Positions 40,625 through 48,816 of a stretch of DNA of 48,816 nucleotides are shown here, piece by piece. This stretch comes from Chitinophagaceae bacterium. Lineage in GTDB: Bacteria; Bacteroidota; Bacteroidia; Chitinophagales; Chitinophagaceae. The position numbers and the translations under genes are program-made. A model generated the notes under the pieces. That model did not search any database. It was not told where the DNA came from and was given only the letters and a program-made list of their open reading frames with translations. Numbering within the stretch: the stretch's first letter is position 1; each line of letters starts with the position of its first letter. The stretch is taken from NCBI GenBank assembly GCA_016786745.1, contig JAEUVS010000055.1, positions 1 through 48,816 of the forward strand, given 5' to 3'.

Positions 40625-40662
40625 TGTTAATGCCCGTTAACATCGTCGCCGGAAATTCCGGC
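40625..40662 (+). promoter_or_regulatory. Two inverted repeats upstream of the T9SS type B protein
   Basis: TGTTAA (40625-40630) and TTAACA (40637-40642) form a perfect inverted repeat with a 6-bp spacer, a plausible operator. GCCGGAAATTCCGGC (40648-40662) follows as a 7-bp hairpin, 19 bp before the start codon. No -33/-7 match is certain nearby. Confidence 0.4.
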
Positions 40663-40681
40663 TGTTTTAAAATCCAATATC

Positions 40682-43282
40682 ATGAAGTACCTGTGTGGAA
40701 ACGCTCAAGCTTTCTATCGCTATTTTTTTCATTTTTTATTTGTTTCTTCTTTCACCCTGAGTTTTTTTATTTCAAACGCTCAGCATGCCTCTAAAGCCAC
40801 GCTCGATCTTCCAGGTCCCGGCGATGTGTCTGACGGGCTTGTTCTGTGGCTCGATGCGTCTGACGTAAATGCGGATGGTACTGCACCTGAAGACAACGCT
40901 GGCGTATCAACCTGGAAGGATAAATCGTCGAAGGGCAACAATGCAACAGTTCCTTTTGGACAGAATCCTGCGCTGTTTGTTTCGAACCAAATCAATGGGA
41001 AACCGGTATTACGCTTCACCAGGTTGGCTGACGCGCTTGGTTCGGTCTATATCACTAATGTTGATATCAGGCCGATATCGATGTTCGACGTAACTATTTT
41101 CACTGTTTACAAACAAGGGACTTTAAGCCCGGGCGGTCACCAGGCTCCCTGGGGCGCCGACAACCTTGATTGGGATCGCTTTTATATTTCTTCATTGAAC
41201 GGTACAACAAATGGGGTTGCGCCTTTTGGACCTTTTCCTCCATACAACACCCCTGTTGTGGGTGGCGCTGTAGTTGGAAAAACAAGACTCCTGACAGCTG
41301 TATATGATGGAGAAATGAGCGGTGAAGATAATGTTGGTCCCGAAAACGGATCAGCAATTTACTTCAACGGAAAACTCATTACCACTTTTACAGACAAAAC
41401 GCACATCAACGATGAAAAACCCAACTTTTATGTGGGATGGGATGGAGATAACAGTGCCTATAATGGAGACATCGCCGAGGTGATTGTTTTTGACAGGAAA
41501 CTTAGTGAATGTGAAATCCTCCAGATCAATAAATATCTCGCTGATAAATACGGTGAAGATTTTGCCTCTGCGAAGGTAACAGCAAGCGCAGGTAATAATA
41601 TTATTTGTCCGAACAGTTCGGTTACACTCACTGCTTCGGCTGGCCAGTCGTATAAGTGGTTGAAAGATGGTGTGGAGATTGCGGATGCAACGACTATTAC
41701 TTATGCCGCGACAGAGGCCGGCAGCTACCAGGCTGTTGTAACAAACGAAAGCGGCTGCTCAGAAACTTCTGCGCCGATCGTACTTACAAAAAGCACGCTG
41801 TCTGCCGATATTTCCGCTGGCGGACCGCTTGAGTTTTGCTCAGGTCCTTCACTGGAACTTTCCGCGCCGGCCGGTTACGAATACGAATGGTTCGCAGATG
41901 GAAAACCATACTATGAGTATAGCCAAAAGATCAACGTTTATGGTTCCGGAGATTACACTGTAAAAGTTACTGACCCTGTATCAGGATGCTCGGTTACTAC
42001 ACCCGTTGAAAATGCTAAACATGTTGTGGTTCACGAAACTCCGAGCACTTATATAGACAAGGATGGTCCAACGACTTTCTGTGCCGGGGACAGTGTGGTT
42101 CTGAAAGCAACTCCGGGATTGACAGAATACAAATGGTATTACAACGACGAACTTATCCCGGGTATAACAGGAGACACCTACACGGCAAAAAAAGATGGAA
42201 CATATGCGCTGGAAGTAAAGAGCGACAAAGGTTGTGTAAATACAGGCGTGGGTAATTCCGAATTTTCAAGAAGAGTTACGGTCCGTCCTTTACCTGAAGC
42301 TAAAATTGGAGTAGAAGGAACTACGGCAATTTGCCAGGAAGGACAGGTAACCCTTTATGCTCCTGCAGATATGAGCGCTTATAAGTGGTTTAAAAACAAT
42401 GTATCGCTCGAACAGCACGATCAGCAATTAACAACTAATGCAGCGGGCTCTTATACTTTAGAGGTTACCGATGGTTATGGATGCAGCAATTCTACTTCTG
42501 CAGGAGATGCGGTAAACGTTTCTATCAAACCAAATATCCAGGTCTCTGTAAGTATCGGCAACGACCAGGTGTCATGTGCCGGTCAACTGACAACGCTTAA
42601 GGCAACAGCAGTGAATGGTGGTACCGCGCCAACCTTTGAATGGTTTATCAATGAAGTGCCTGTGCCTGGAAATAGCACTCCCACACTTTCAGTGAATACA
42701 TTAAAACCAGGTGATGTGGTGAAAGTGAAAGTTATTTCGAACATCGAGGGCTGCGTAGTTAATTATGAAGCGGTATCTTCTTCAATTACGTTGAAGTTGA
42801 AATCGAACGAAGATTGTGACAATGACGGAGTCGCTAACGGAATCGAATGTCCTGCCGGTGTTAATTGCGGCGACAAGGACCAGGATGGCAAACCCGATTA
42901 CCTCGACACAGACAGTGACAACGATGGAAGACTCGATGCTGAAGAAGGTACGGGCGATTGCAACAACAATGGCATACCGGATTACCTCGATGCTGAATCG
43001 TGCAATACTGCCATCATCATGCCTACTTTGTTCAGTCCGAATGGAGATGGTAAGAATGATGTGATCAGGCCGATCATTCCGGGAATAAAAACTTTCCAGT
43101 ACCTGAAAATATTTAACCGCTGGGGGAACCTGGTATTCGAATCGAAAGATGCGAACAAGGGATGGGATGGCACCATCGGTGGCAGACCGCAACCACAGGA
43201 TACTTATATCTGGATCAGTTCCGGAATAGATAAAGATGGAAAACAGGTTACGGTTAAAGGTCTGTTCACATTAATCAGGTAA
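40682..43282 (+). CDS. Large secreted T9SS type B (gliding motility-associated) protein
   Basis: An 866-residue surface protein. A signal peptide with a long N-region (about 1-34, ending SFFISNAQ) precedes a LamG/ConA-like domain (about 55-300, starting DVSDGLVLWLDASDVNADG). Four or five Ig-like domains follow (about 305-705), each with a CPN/CSG/CAG start and YKWLKDG/YEWFADG/YKWYYND-type core. Then comes a thrombospondin type 3-like Ca2+-binding stretch, DCDNDGVANGIEC to DSDNDGRLDAEEG (about 715-760), and a type B sorting domain of about 90 residues, with TLFSPNGDGKNDV and IFNRWGNLVFES. It is exported by the type IX system and is a likely adhesin. The next gene is its SprF-type partner. Confidence 0.9.
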   Translation: MKYLCGNAQAFYRYFFHFLFVSSFTLSFFISNAQHASKATLDLPGPGDVSDGLVLWLDASDVNADGTAPEDNAGVSTWKDKSSKGNNATVPFGQNPALFVSNQINGKPVLRFTRLADALGSVYITNVDIRPISMFDVTIFTVYKQGTLSPGGHQAPWGADNLDWDRFYISSLNGTTNGVAPFGPFPPYNTPVVGGAVVGKTRLLTAVYDGEMSGEDNVGPENGSAIYFNGKLITTFTDKTHINDEKPNFYVGWDGDNSAYNGDIAEVIVFDRKLSECEILQINKYLADKYGEDFASAKVTASAGNNIICPNSSVTLTASAGQSYKWLKDGVEIADATTITYAATEAGSYQAVVTNESGCSETSAPIVLTKSTLSADISAGGPLEFCSGPSLELSAPAGYEYEWFADGKPYYEYSQKINVYGSGDYTVKVTDPVSGCSVTTPVENAKHVVVHETPSTYIDKDGPTTFCAGDSVVLKATPGLTEYKWYYNDELIPGITGDTYTAKKDGTYALEVKSDKGCVNTGVGNSEFSRRVTVRPLPEAKIGVEGTTAICQEGQVTLYAPADMSAYKWFKNNVSLEQHDQQLTTNAAGSYTLEVTDGYGCSNSTSAGDAVNVSIKPNIQVSVSIGNDQVSCAGQLTTLKATAVNGGTAPTFEWFINEVPVPGNSTPTLSVNTLKPGDVVKVKVISNIEGCVVNYEAVSSSITLKLKSNEDCDNDGVANGIECPAGVNCGDKDQDGKPDYLDTDSDNDGRLDAEEGTGDCNNNGIPDYLDAESCNTAIIMPTLFSPNGDGKNDVIRPIIPGIKTFQYLKIFNRWGNLVFESKDANKGWDGTIGGRPQPQDTYIWISSGIDKDGKQVTVKGLFTLIR

Positions 43283-43318
43283 TTAAATACTAATCGTTAG
43301 ACTCTTATTAATATCAAT

Positions 43319-44278
43319 ATGAAAAAGATTTTTATAATAGGGCTGGTGTTTGCAGGTTACACGGCAGGAGCCCAGGACATTCATTTCGCACAGGTGAAAA
43401 ACATGCAGAAGTGGTACAACGCGGCAATGAAAAGTGAGAACGATGAAAGAAACATTGCGCTTGACTACAGGAACATAAGTTACAAAGGACTGATTGCTTT
43501 CAAAAGCATGGCCGCGATTGCTGACATTCCGCTGGTTGGAAAAGCGGCGCGTCAGTCAGACGATAAAAAAGGTTATCTCGGTGTGAGCGGAGGTTTTGCT
43601 GTGGATCAATCGAACCAGGGTATCCTCAGAAATACTACGGCACTTCTGGGTGTTTCCTATCATTTACCTGTTGATTTAGACAGAACAACTTTTATCAGCA
43701 TGGGCGTTCAGGGGTCCGGTTTCCAGAGCAGGATCAATATGAATGGTGTTACCACTCCCGACCAGTTTGATAAATATGGAATGGTAAATTATACGCCCGA
43801 TGATCCTTCACTCGCGGGCAAAGTAGATTTTTTCAGTCTCAATGCAGGCGTATCCGTATCACACGAAGACGAGAAGAAAGTTTGGTATGTGGGTGCGAGT
43901 GCGAGGCATGCCAACCGTCCACGCGCGAATCTTGAAGGGAACGCAGAATATCGTCTGCCCGTTACTGCGAGTTTCCAGGGAGGATACAAAAAAATATCGG
44001 GCAGCGATTCATATGGTGTAGATGTGTTTACCAACTTTAAGGCCAAAGCTTACGAACACCTGGCGACCGTGTATTACAACTATACTTTCGATCTTTCTGA
44101 ATTTGATGGAGCATTTGGCGTGAGCTTTAGCTATCGTTACGACGATGCTGTGATCCCCGGTTTGCAATTACAGGTGAAGAAAACCGCTTTTTCGTTCAAT
44201 TACGATATTGCTACCGGAAACAAAAATGCAAGCGTGAACAGAACCGGTTTCGAATTGGGTTTGAAGCAAATTTTTTAA
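43319..44278 (+). CDS. PorP/SprF family type IX secretion membrane protein
   Basis: A 319-residue outer-membrane protein: signal peptide (FIIGLVFAGYTAGAQ, about 4-18) followed by DIHFAQVKNMQKWYNAAMKS, the pattern of PorP/SprF proteins, and beta strands ending TGFELGLKQIF. Members guide secretion or anchoring of specific large type B proteins, and genes are normally placed just downstream of their client. Here the 866-aa type B protein lies 36 bp upstream, so the two are inferred to be partners in one operon. Length is typical. Confidence 0.9.
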   Translation: MKKIFIIGLVFAGYTAGAQDIHFAQVKNMQKWYNAAMKSENDERNIALDYRNISYKGLIAFKSMAAIADIPLVGKAARQSDDKKGYLGVSGGFAVDQSNQGILRNTTALLGVSYHLPVDLDRTTFISMGVQGSGFQSRINMNGVTTPDQFDKYGMVNYTPDDPSLAGKVDFFSLNAGVSVSHEDEKKVWYVGASARHANRPRANLEGNAEYRLPVTASFQGGYKKISGSDSYGVDVFTNFKAKAYEHLATVYYNYTFDLSEFDGAFGVSFSYRYDDAVIPGLQLQVKKTAFSFNYDIATGNKNASVNRTGFELGLKQIF

Positions 44279-44330
44279 GCGCCGCGTTTATTTGTTTAAA
44301 TTTGGATGAACAAAACGACGCATCCATTTC

Positions 44331-44999
44331 ATGGAATCACACATAGTTAAACTCCTCGACATTAAGCCGGTTACTCATGATGTGCTTGGACTAAAAGTTG
44401 AAAAGCCCGCGAATTACAGTTTTAACCCGGGACAGGCGACCGAAGTTGCAATCAACGACGGAGATTGGAAGAACGAAAGACGCCCTTTTACTTTTACCAA
44501 TCTTCCGGATGATGATCATCTTGAATTCACGATAAAAACATATCCCGAACGCAGTGGCGTTACCAACCATCTGCGCGATTTGAAAAAGGGAGATGAATTA
44601 ATTATTCACGACGTGTGGGGCGCGATCAGTTACAAGGGGAAAGGTTTGTTTATCGCTGGTGGCGCGGGTCTCACCCCGTTTCTTTCCATATTCCGGTATC
44701 TTAATTCAAAAAACGAAGTTTCGGGCAACAGGTTGCTGTTTGCTAACAAAATGAAGAAAGATATCATACTGGAAGCCGAGCTCAATAAAATACTGGAGGG
44801 ACGTGTTACAAATGTGTTATCGGGCGAAAATATACCAGGTTATAAACACGGATTCATCACGGAAGAACTATTAAGAGAAGTGTCGATACAGCCTGGCGAC
44901 AAAATTTACCTGTGCGGACCACCGCCAATGATGGACGCAGTGTTAAAAATTCTTGATAATCTTGGCCGATCAGGCGAATCAGTGGTCATGGAGATTTAA
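44331..44999 (+). CDS. FAD-binding ferredoxin/flavodoxin reductase-like protein
   Basis: A 222-residue flavoprotein of the FNR superfamily: FAD-binding barrel with PGQATEVAINDG and ERRPFTFTNLPDD (R-P-F-T motif near residue 47-50), then an NAD(P)-binding domain with IAGGAGLTPFLSIFRYL and LCGPPPMMDAVLKIL. No fused iron-sulfur domain. It transfers electrons between NAD(P)H and a carrier such as a flavodoxin or ferredoxin; partner unknown. Follows the SprF gene by 52 bp; a TAAATTTG element at 44297 may give it its own promoter, though no good -33 was seen. Confidence 0.87.
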   Translation: MESHIVKLLDIKPVTHDVLGLKVEKPANYSFNPGQATEVAINDGDWKNERRPFTFTNLPDDDHLEFTIKTYPERSGVTNHLRDLKKGDELIIHDVWGAISYKGKGLFIAGGAGLTPFLSIFRYLNSKNEVSGNRLLFANKMKKDIILEAELNKILEGRVTNVLSGENIPGYKHGFITEELLREVSIQPGDKIYLCGPPPMMDAVLKILDNLGRSGESVVMEI

Positions 45000-45023
45000 T
45001 TTTGCAGTGTAAACTGTACAATT

Positions 45024-45272
45024 ATGGAAATACGGTCAACCCTGCCGGCCGGAGAGAGTTTCATCGATCTTCTCCGTAAGCTGCAACAGGATGGCACGAA
45101 TGCCTCAATGATCATCGACTACGATGGCCTTGTTCGTGCAGAAGGAATAGTAACAGAAGTTAATACAGAGGCTAAACGTCCCTACATCACACTGGCAAGC
45201 GGAGCAAAGATTGAAGTGACTTCCATCGCTGCTGTGAATGGTGTTTTCTTACCGGAATACAGCGAGTGCTGA
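45024..45272 (+). CDS. Conserved small hypothetical protein
   Basis: An 82-residue, mostly beta-rich soluble protein with no signal peptide. The central motif NASMIIDYDGLVRAEGIVTE is followed by SGAKIEVTSIAAVNGVFLPE, a pattern of short strands around a possible RNA- or ligand-binding surface. No family recognised by me. It lies 24 bp after the reductase gene in the same direction; TAATTTTG at 44997-45004 could also promote it separately. Convergent with the cytochrome gene with no spacer between the stops. Confidence 0.72.
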   Translation: MEIRSTLPAGESFIDLLRKLQQDGTNASMIIDYDGLVRAEGIVTEVNTEAKRPYITLASGAKIEVTSIAAVNGVFLPEYSEC

Positions 45273-46577
45273 TTACAGCGATTTAAGGTATTCCGCAAGT
45301 TTGTTCTTCTCGTCTGAAGTAAGATTCAGCTTCATGTGTTTGTCGTAATGGTCGATCACATCGGCAATTGCAGGAAACCTGCCGTCATGATAAAAACCTC
45401 CTTTACTTCTTACGGAGAGACCCGCTAAAGGCGTAATCCGGTATTTTCCGGTAGGAGAGCGCTTTGCTTCAAAATCATCAATACCTATTTCTTCGGCGGT
45501 ACTGAGTATGGTTGAAGCGTGCCTGTATCTTTCTTCCGAGTGACACGTTCCGCATTTCGCTTTGCCGTAGAATAACGATTTGCCTTTTGCAGCCGCGGTA
45601 AAATTGTAAGTTCCCGGCGCTGCACGCGGCACCCGCAGCGAATGCTGATACTCGCGCAATGCACGTAATTTCGAAGTGATTAAGTCCGGGTCATTCATCA
45701 CATTGAAGAAACCGTTCTCAACAGCTATAGGGTATTTGACAGGATCATTCAATCGCGTATCCCTGAAGTTTCCTTTGCCGTGCATTTCAAGATTGGCAAC
45801 AAACGCATTCCAATAGCTGATATCTCCCCAACCGGTATAAGTTGTGAGTGCAACATCTTTCAACCCAAACGCCGCAGGAATAAGGTTTGCAGCAACTTTT
45901 CCATCCGGTCGCAATGCTTTTCCATCCATAAACAGCACTGCAGCGAATTTCCCGGGACCCCATTCGCCCAACACCGTTCGCAAAGTGGGTTCGTCAACAT
46001 GCAATAAGTCGGCAATCGGTTGAGCATTGTCGGTTAAAGAAATGATTGCTCCAACATCCAGGTCCCTGTTGGGCCAGCCATCCAGCCTGCGTCCTATGCC
46101 CGGCGCGAATGAATTATCAACAGTAGAATGACATACGGCGCATGTAATGCCGATGGTTTTCAATTGTTGGCCCTTCTCATCAAAATTCCCTTTTACGCCT
46201 ATTACCGCATTCAGCTTCAGCAACGTGAGCGTTGTAGCGGGATCGTCGAGTTTGACGGCGCCTGATTTAATTCCCGCGGCGACTTCGGCAGGTATCGCTT
46301 CCGCATCTACTTTCAAACCCACTGCCAGCGCGGTTTGGGGACTCACGCCAGGCCCGAAGCCGCCATTGTTGGCCCCCGCGATGGCTTTGTCAATATGCAG
46401 CAGTCCACTCCAGAATTCTTCGTCGCCAAAAGTATCGAAGCGGAAAATTTGTTTCCCTTCTTTCGCAGGTTTGGAAAGAGGAGGCTCAGGAAAGTGAGGT
46501 AGATCTTTTATACACTGTGTCAATGCAAACAGCGACACCATCACCATTATCACAATGGCTTGCTTCCGGTATAACAT
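45273..46577 (-). CDS. Diheme cytochrome c family protein, probable lipoprotein or periplasmic
   Basis: A 434-residue exported protein. The N-terminal segment YRKQAIVIMVMVSLFALTQC could be a lipoprotein signal (Cys22), although Gln at -1 is unusual. Two CxxCH heme sites are far apart: ITCAVCHST (about residues 147-155) and AKCGTCHSEERY near residue 345. A conserved tail with SVRSKGGFYHDGRFPAIADVIDHYD follows, as in cytochrome c peroxidase and MauG-like families. Whether it is an active peroxidase is not known. No partner genes are adjacent, but another c-type cytochrome lies 8 kb upstream. Confidence 0.82.
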   Translation of the reverse strand: MLYRKQAIVIMVMVSLFALTQCIKDLPHFPEPPLSKPAKEGKQIFRFDTFGDEEFWSGLLHIDKAIAGANNGGFGPGVSPQTALAVGLKVDAEAIPAEVAAGIKSGAVKLDDPATTLTLLKLNAVIGVKGNFDEKGQQLKTIGITCAVCHSTVDNSFAPGIGRRLDGWPNRDLDVGAIISLTDNAQPIADLLHVDEPTLRTVLGEWGPGKFAAVLFMDGKALRPDGKVAANLIPAAFGLKDVALTTYTGWGDISYWNAFVANLEMHGKGNFRDTRLNDPVKYPIAVENGFFNVMNDPDLITSKLRALREYQHSLRVPRAAPGTYNFTAAAKGKSLFYGKAKCGTCHSEERYRHASTILSTAEEIGIDDFEAKRSPTGKYRITPLAGLSVRSKGGFYHDGRFPAIADVIDHYDKHMKLNLTSDEKNKLAEYLKSL

Positions 46578-46667
46578 ACAGATGCCTTTTGTAAGTAAAT
46601 AATATGGTATACCCGATAGAGTAGGTGAGCACCGGAAAGGTTACATGTATTTTACGAAATGTTTAAC

Positions 46668-47897
46668 TCACAGATTTTCCAACGCCTGTAAAAGGTCGGC
46701 AACGATATCTTCAGCGGCTTCAAGCCCAACGCTCATCCTGATCAATCCGTCGGTAACACCCGATTTAAGACGATCTTCCCTGCTCATGCCGGAGTGTGAC
46801 ATAGACGCGGGATGCGATAGCAATGAATCAACTGTACCCAGCGATACTGCTTTTGTACACATTGCCAGGTTGTTAATAAATTTTTTGCCAGCCTCAATTC
46901 CGCCGGCCAGTTCAAAACTCAAAACAGCTCCTGCATGTCGCATCTGTTTTTTGGTGATATGATAATCAACGTGAGAGGATAATCCGTTGAAGTTGACTTT
47001 CGACACCGCTGGATGTTGCGATAAAAATTCAGCGACAACATTTGCATTGCTGCAATGTTTCTCCATGCGCAGCGAGAGTGTCTTGATTCCTGTGCTCAGC
47101 AGGAAAGCGTCGAAAGGACTGGCATTGCTGCCTAACAGCATATGAAATTTATTTGCCGTGGTCGACATGAAATTGATATCGCGGCCCACCAGCACACCAC
47201 CGATGGCGGAGCCGTGCCCGTTTAGAAATTTTGTAGTGGAGTGAAATACAAAATCGACACCGTACCTGAATGGTTGCTGCAGGTAGGGCGTTGCGAAAGT
47301 GTTATCTACTGTAACGAGTATTTTATTCTTTTTTGCAAGTGCGGTTACTTTTTCGAGATCTATGCATCGCATTGTTGGATTTGCGGGAGTCTCAATATGA
47401 ATGATTTTTATAGAAGGATTTTTTTTGATGATGGCTTCCAGCTCATCGTAGTTTGCGAGATCACCAATCAGGCTTTTGATGCCAAATCTCGGCAACACGT
47501 CATACAGAAATTCATGGGTGCCACCATAGAGGGAGAAATGGGAAAGAACAGCGTCGCCGGAAGATAAATTGGAAAGAAACATCGTAACCATCGCTGCCTG
47601 TCCGCTTGCATGGAGAAGGGCTTTCAGTTTCAGGTCTTCACCGTTTTCATCTTTCAGGCCGATGGCTTCGAGTGATGCGACCATCGCGGCGACAGACGCA
47701 GTTGTTGGATTTCCAAATCGGGAATAGATAAATCCTTTTTCTTTTCCGCCGAACCGGTTCATGCCCTGTTCGGCGCTATCGAACGTAAAAGTTGATGTGG
47801 CGTAGATGGGAACGAGATGAGCGTGTTCTGCATGTGTTGTATGGTCTGAATGAACAGTCTGTGAACTAATGCCGGGCGACGATGGTTCGATTTTCAT
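46668..47897 (-). CDS. PLP-dependent Cys/Met metabolism enzyme (methionine gamma-lyase-like)
   Basis: A 409-residue cytoplasmic enzyme of the cystathionine gamma-synthase/methionine gamma-lyase family. Visible hallmarks are FIYSRFGNPT (Tyr58 and Arg60, phosphate and substrate contacts), VTVDNTFATP (Asp198 to the PLP ring), and STTKFLNGHG, with Lys223 forming the Schiff base. The C-terminal domain has GTVDSLLSHPASMSH and IRMSVGLEAAEDI. The family contains lyases and synthases that cannot be separated by motif alone; gamma-lyase is a best guess. Its leader contains a sense-strand terminator hairpin (47946-47969). Confidence 0.88.
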   Translation of the reverse strand: MKIEPSSPGISSQTVHSDHTTHAEHAHLVPIYATSTFTFDSAEQGMNRFGGKEKGFIYSRFGNPTTASVAAMVASLEAIGLKDENGEDLKLKALLHASGQAAMVTMFLSNLSSGDAVLSHFSLYGGTHEFLYDVLPRFGIKSLIGDLANYDELEAIIKKNPSIKIIHIETPANPTMRCIDLEKVTALAKKNKILVTVDNTFATPYLQQPFRYGVDFVFHSTTKFLNGHGSAIGGVLVGRDINFMSTTANKFHMLLGSNASPFDAFLLSTGIKTLSLRMEKHCSNANVVAEFLSQHPAVSKVNFNGLSSHVDYHITKKQMRHAGAVLSFELAGGIEAGKKFINNLAMCTKAVSLGTVDSLLSHPASMSHSGMSREDRLKSGVTDGLIRMSVGLEAAEDIVADLLQALENL

Positions 47898-47945
47898 GAG
47901 TTCAATTTGGCAAATATTACCAAATCTTTATTATACGCTAATAAA

Positions 47946-47969
47946 AAAGGCCGCGGAACCGCGGCCTTT
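47946..47969 (-). terminator. Intrinsic terminator on the minus strand, in the leader of the Met/Cys enzyme gene
   Basis: AAAGGCCGCGG (47946-47956) and CCGCGGCCTTT (47959-47969) are perfectly complementary. On the minus strand the hairpin is followed by TTTTTTATT, so it stops transcripts coming from the right, about 49 bases before the ATG of the PLP enzyme. On the plus strand there is no T-run. Upstream on the minus strand there is no clear gene for about 700 bp, so it is a candidate attenuator or the end of a small RNA. Confidence 0.75.
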
Positions 47970-48113
47970 AAAGGGCAAGATGAACATGCCTTCAAGGGCA
48001 AGAATGAACAAATAAAACTCAAATTAGCAACAAGATACCTGACAAATGATGTTTGTAATATCAAAGCTACAGTAGTTGGAAATATATTTTTTCAGTTGAG
48101 GGGATTTTAATAG

Positions 48114-48167
48114 TATTCTAATATTGAAAATTTTTCTAAAAAATTGACGCCACCATCAATTAGAATA
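48114..48167. repeat. AT-rich inverted repeat in the intergenic region
   Basis: TATTCTAATATTGA (48114-48127) and TCAATTAGAATA (48156-48167) are complementary except for two extra bases, with a 28-bp spacer. The 350-bp gap between the Met/Cys enzyme and the 48248 gene (47898-48247) also holds an imperfect direct repeat AAGGGCAAGATGAACA (47971-47986) / AAGGGCAAGAATGAACA (about 47994-48010), and otherwise nothing recognisable. Confidence 0.5.
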
Positions 48168-48247
48168 TCATTAAAAATCTTTCCTCTTCTATTCTTTCAC
48201 TTAATCTCACAATACTTTTACACTGTAAAAAAGTGACCAGAGGCCTG

Positions 48248-48529
48248 ATGGGAAAGCTAATCACACTACCAATGCAGTTTAACGATAAGGAGTACTACCT
48301 CCTTATCCAACCAAAAAAATCACCGGAGTGGACCGATTACAATGTTCTCGCGATAACAGAGGATTTGCAATCGAAAGTCTACGGCAGGTATATTTTTCGC
48401 GAAAAATTTAACTCGGTATATCTTATCAGTGGCGCAATTGAAGAAAACGGGCAGCCGGGCCTCAGCGAGCAAATCAACCTCACCTTACACCAGTATATTT
48501 CCTCGGAACGCAATTCTCAGAATAAATGA
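48248..48529 (+). CDS. Hypothetical protein (93 aa)
   Basis: 93 residues from ATG 48248, chosen over a GTG at 48233 that adds five unconvincing residues. The protein alternates strand and helix: ITLPMQFNDKEYYLLIQPKK, then NVLAITEDLQSKVYGRYIFR. No signal peptide or membrane segment, and no family recognised. It overlaps the next small gene by ATGA (4 bp), so the two are translationally coupled. Base composition is similar to its neighbours. Confidence 0.65.
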   Translation: MGKLITLPMQFNDKEYYLLIQPKKSPEWTDYNVLAITEDLQSKVYGRYIFREKFNSVYLISGAIEENGQPGLSEQINLTLHQYISSERNSQNK

Positions 48530-48660
48530 AAGCCGGTACCCGCAAGCGTAATATAAACCCGTATGTCATCACCATACCCAAGTGGTTCATCACACTATTT
48601 ATAATTGTTGTGTTGGTGGCGTTGTGTATCGGGTTCTTTGATACCGTAATATTGAGATAG
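48526..48660 (+). CDS. Small single-span membrane protein (44 aa), coupled
   Basis: A 44-residue ORF starting inside the previous stop (ATGA). A basic N-terminus (KAGTRKRNINPYVITIPKW) leads into one transmembrane helix (FITLFIIVVLVALCIGFFD, about residues 20-38). The positive-inside rule puts the N-terminus in the cytoplasm. Possibly an accessory or anchor for the 93-aa protein. Coupled overlap is the best evidence that it is translated. Confidence 0.6.
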   Translation: MKAGTRKRNINPYVITIPKWFITLFIIVVLVALCIGFFDTVILR

Positions 48661-48669
48661 CGGCCAATT

Positions 48670-48816
48670 TTACAACCGGTCGCTGAGTTCATTCAATATT
48701 AATTTCCCGTTTTCAATATCTGCGGTTATCTTTTTTGTGTCAAAGTTTTTTTCATCTTTTATTACTTTGAGAAGATCATCGAGCCTCTTCACGAGGCTTG
48801 CAACGGATTTGTCTTT
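48670..48816 (-). CDS. Partial CDS, C-terminal end of a hypothetical protein
   Basis: An open frame on the minus strand from the window edge to a TAA at 48670-48672, coding at least 48 residues: SVASLVKRLDDLLKVIKDEK, then ITADIENGKLILNELSDRL at the end. It is helical and charged, possibly coiled coil. The start lies outside the window, so no family can be named. Convergent with the 44-aa gene, 9 bp apart. Confidence 0.6.
   Translation of the reverse strand, partial: KDKSVASLVKRLDDLLKVIKDEKNFDTKKITADIENGKLILNELSDRL

Noticed and set aside
47907..48110. 67-residue plus-strand ORF beginning MANITKSLLYANKK
   Set aside because: It runs through the terminator palindrome and repeats, has no domain or coding-like pattern, and overlaps regulatory DNA of the neighbouring gene.
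47898..48230. Known SAM riboswitch upstream of the Met/Cys enzyme
   Set aside because: No conserved SAM-I core or SAM-II pseudoknot pattern could be recognised by eye; only the terminator hairpin is supported.

Overview
The window looks like a chromosomal stretch from a member of the Bacteroidota, most likely a Chitinophagaceae-type soil or aquatic bacterium. The evidence is type IX secretion genes (a type B sorted protein plus a PorP/SprF protein), a DUF5916 outer-membrane protein, several PorT-like beta-barrels, a MacB/FtsX-type permease of Bacteroidota length, an HMA-AraC regulator, promoters of the TTTG-N19-TANNTTTG type, and few Shine-Dalgarno sequences. The genus is inference; no marker in the window fixes it.

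Layout. 1-14.4 kb: end of galactokinase, MATE efflux pump, PAS histidine kinase, TIM-barrel sugar isomerase, quinone-oxidoreductase-like MDR enzyme, two beta-barrel proteins, a lipoprotein, the DUF5916 protein, an FAD/Rieske fusion, a second PAS kinase, DUF2905 and a coupled small gene. 14.5-26 kb: carbohydrate use and sensing. This holds a GH3 beta-glucosidase coupled to a sugar-acid transporter, an outer-membrane protein, an OmpR/HK pair divergent from a small basic secreted protein, a GNAT/SDR pair, a YiaK-type 3-dehydro-L-gulonate dehydrogenase and a GH95-like hydrolase. 26-31.2 kb: NTF2-like protein, secreted trypsin-like/TPR protein, DUF1579 protein and FtsX permease. 31.2-33.3 kb is the most accessory-looking part: tRNA-Ser(UGA), a structured inverted-repeat element at its 3' end, an orphan terminator, a Fic-HTH gene preceded by four copies of a 10-bp repeat, and a frameshifted secreted-protein gene.

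33.4-38.5 kb holds a redox/universal-stress operon (USP, flavodoxin, PNPOx) with a divergent unknown gene, a 43-aa membrane protein, an HMA-AraC regulator divergent from a reaction-centre-type cytochrome c, and AlkD. 38.7-48.8 kb holds an FkbM methyltransferase, a polysaccharide deacetylase, a T9SS type B protein with its SprF partner, a flavin reductase, a diheme cytochrome, a methionine-gamma-lyase-like enzyme with a sense-strand terminator in its leader, and small membrane protein genes.

No CRISPR array, transposase, rRNA or phage gene is visible. REP-like palindromic repeats built on a GTCATCCCGAA...TGAGGGATC core occur at three intergenic sites. Most genes are ordinary for the phylum. 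The points most worth following are the tRNA-Ser/Fic region, the HK/RR site with 10-11 bp tandem repeats, the frameshifted gene, and the redox-stress cluster.
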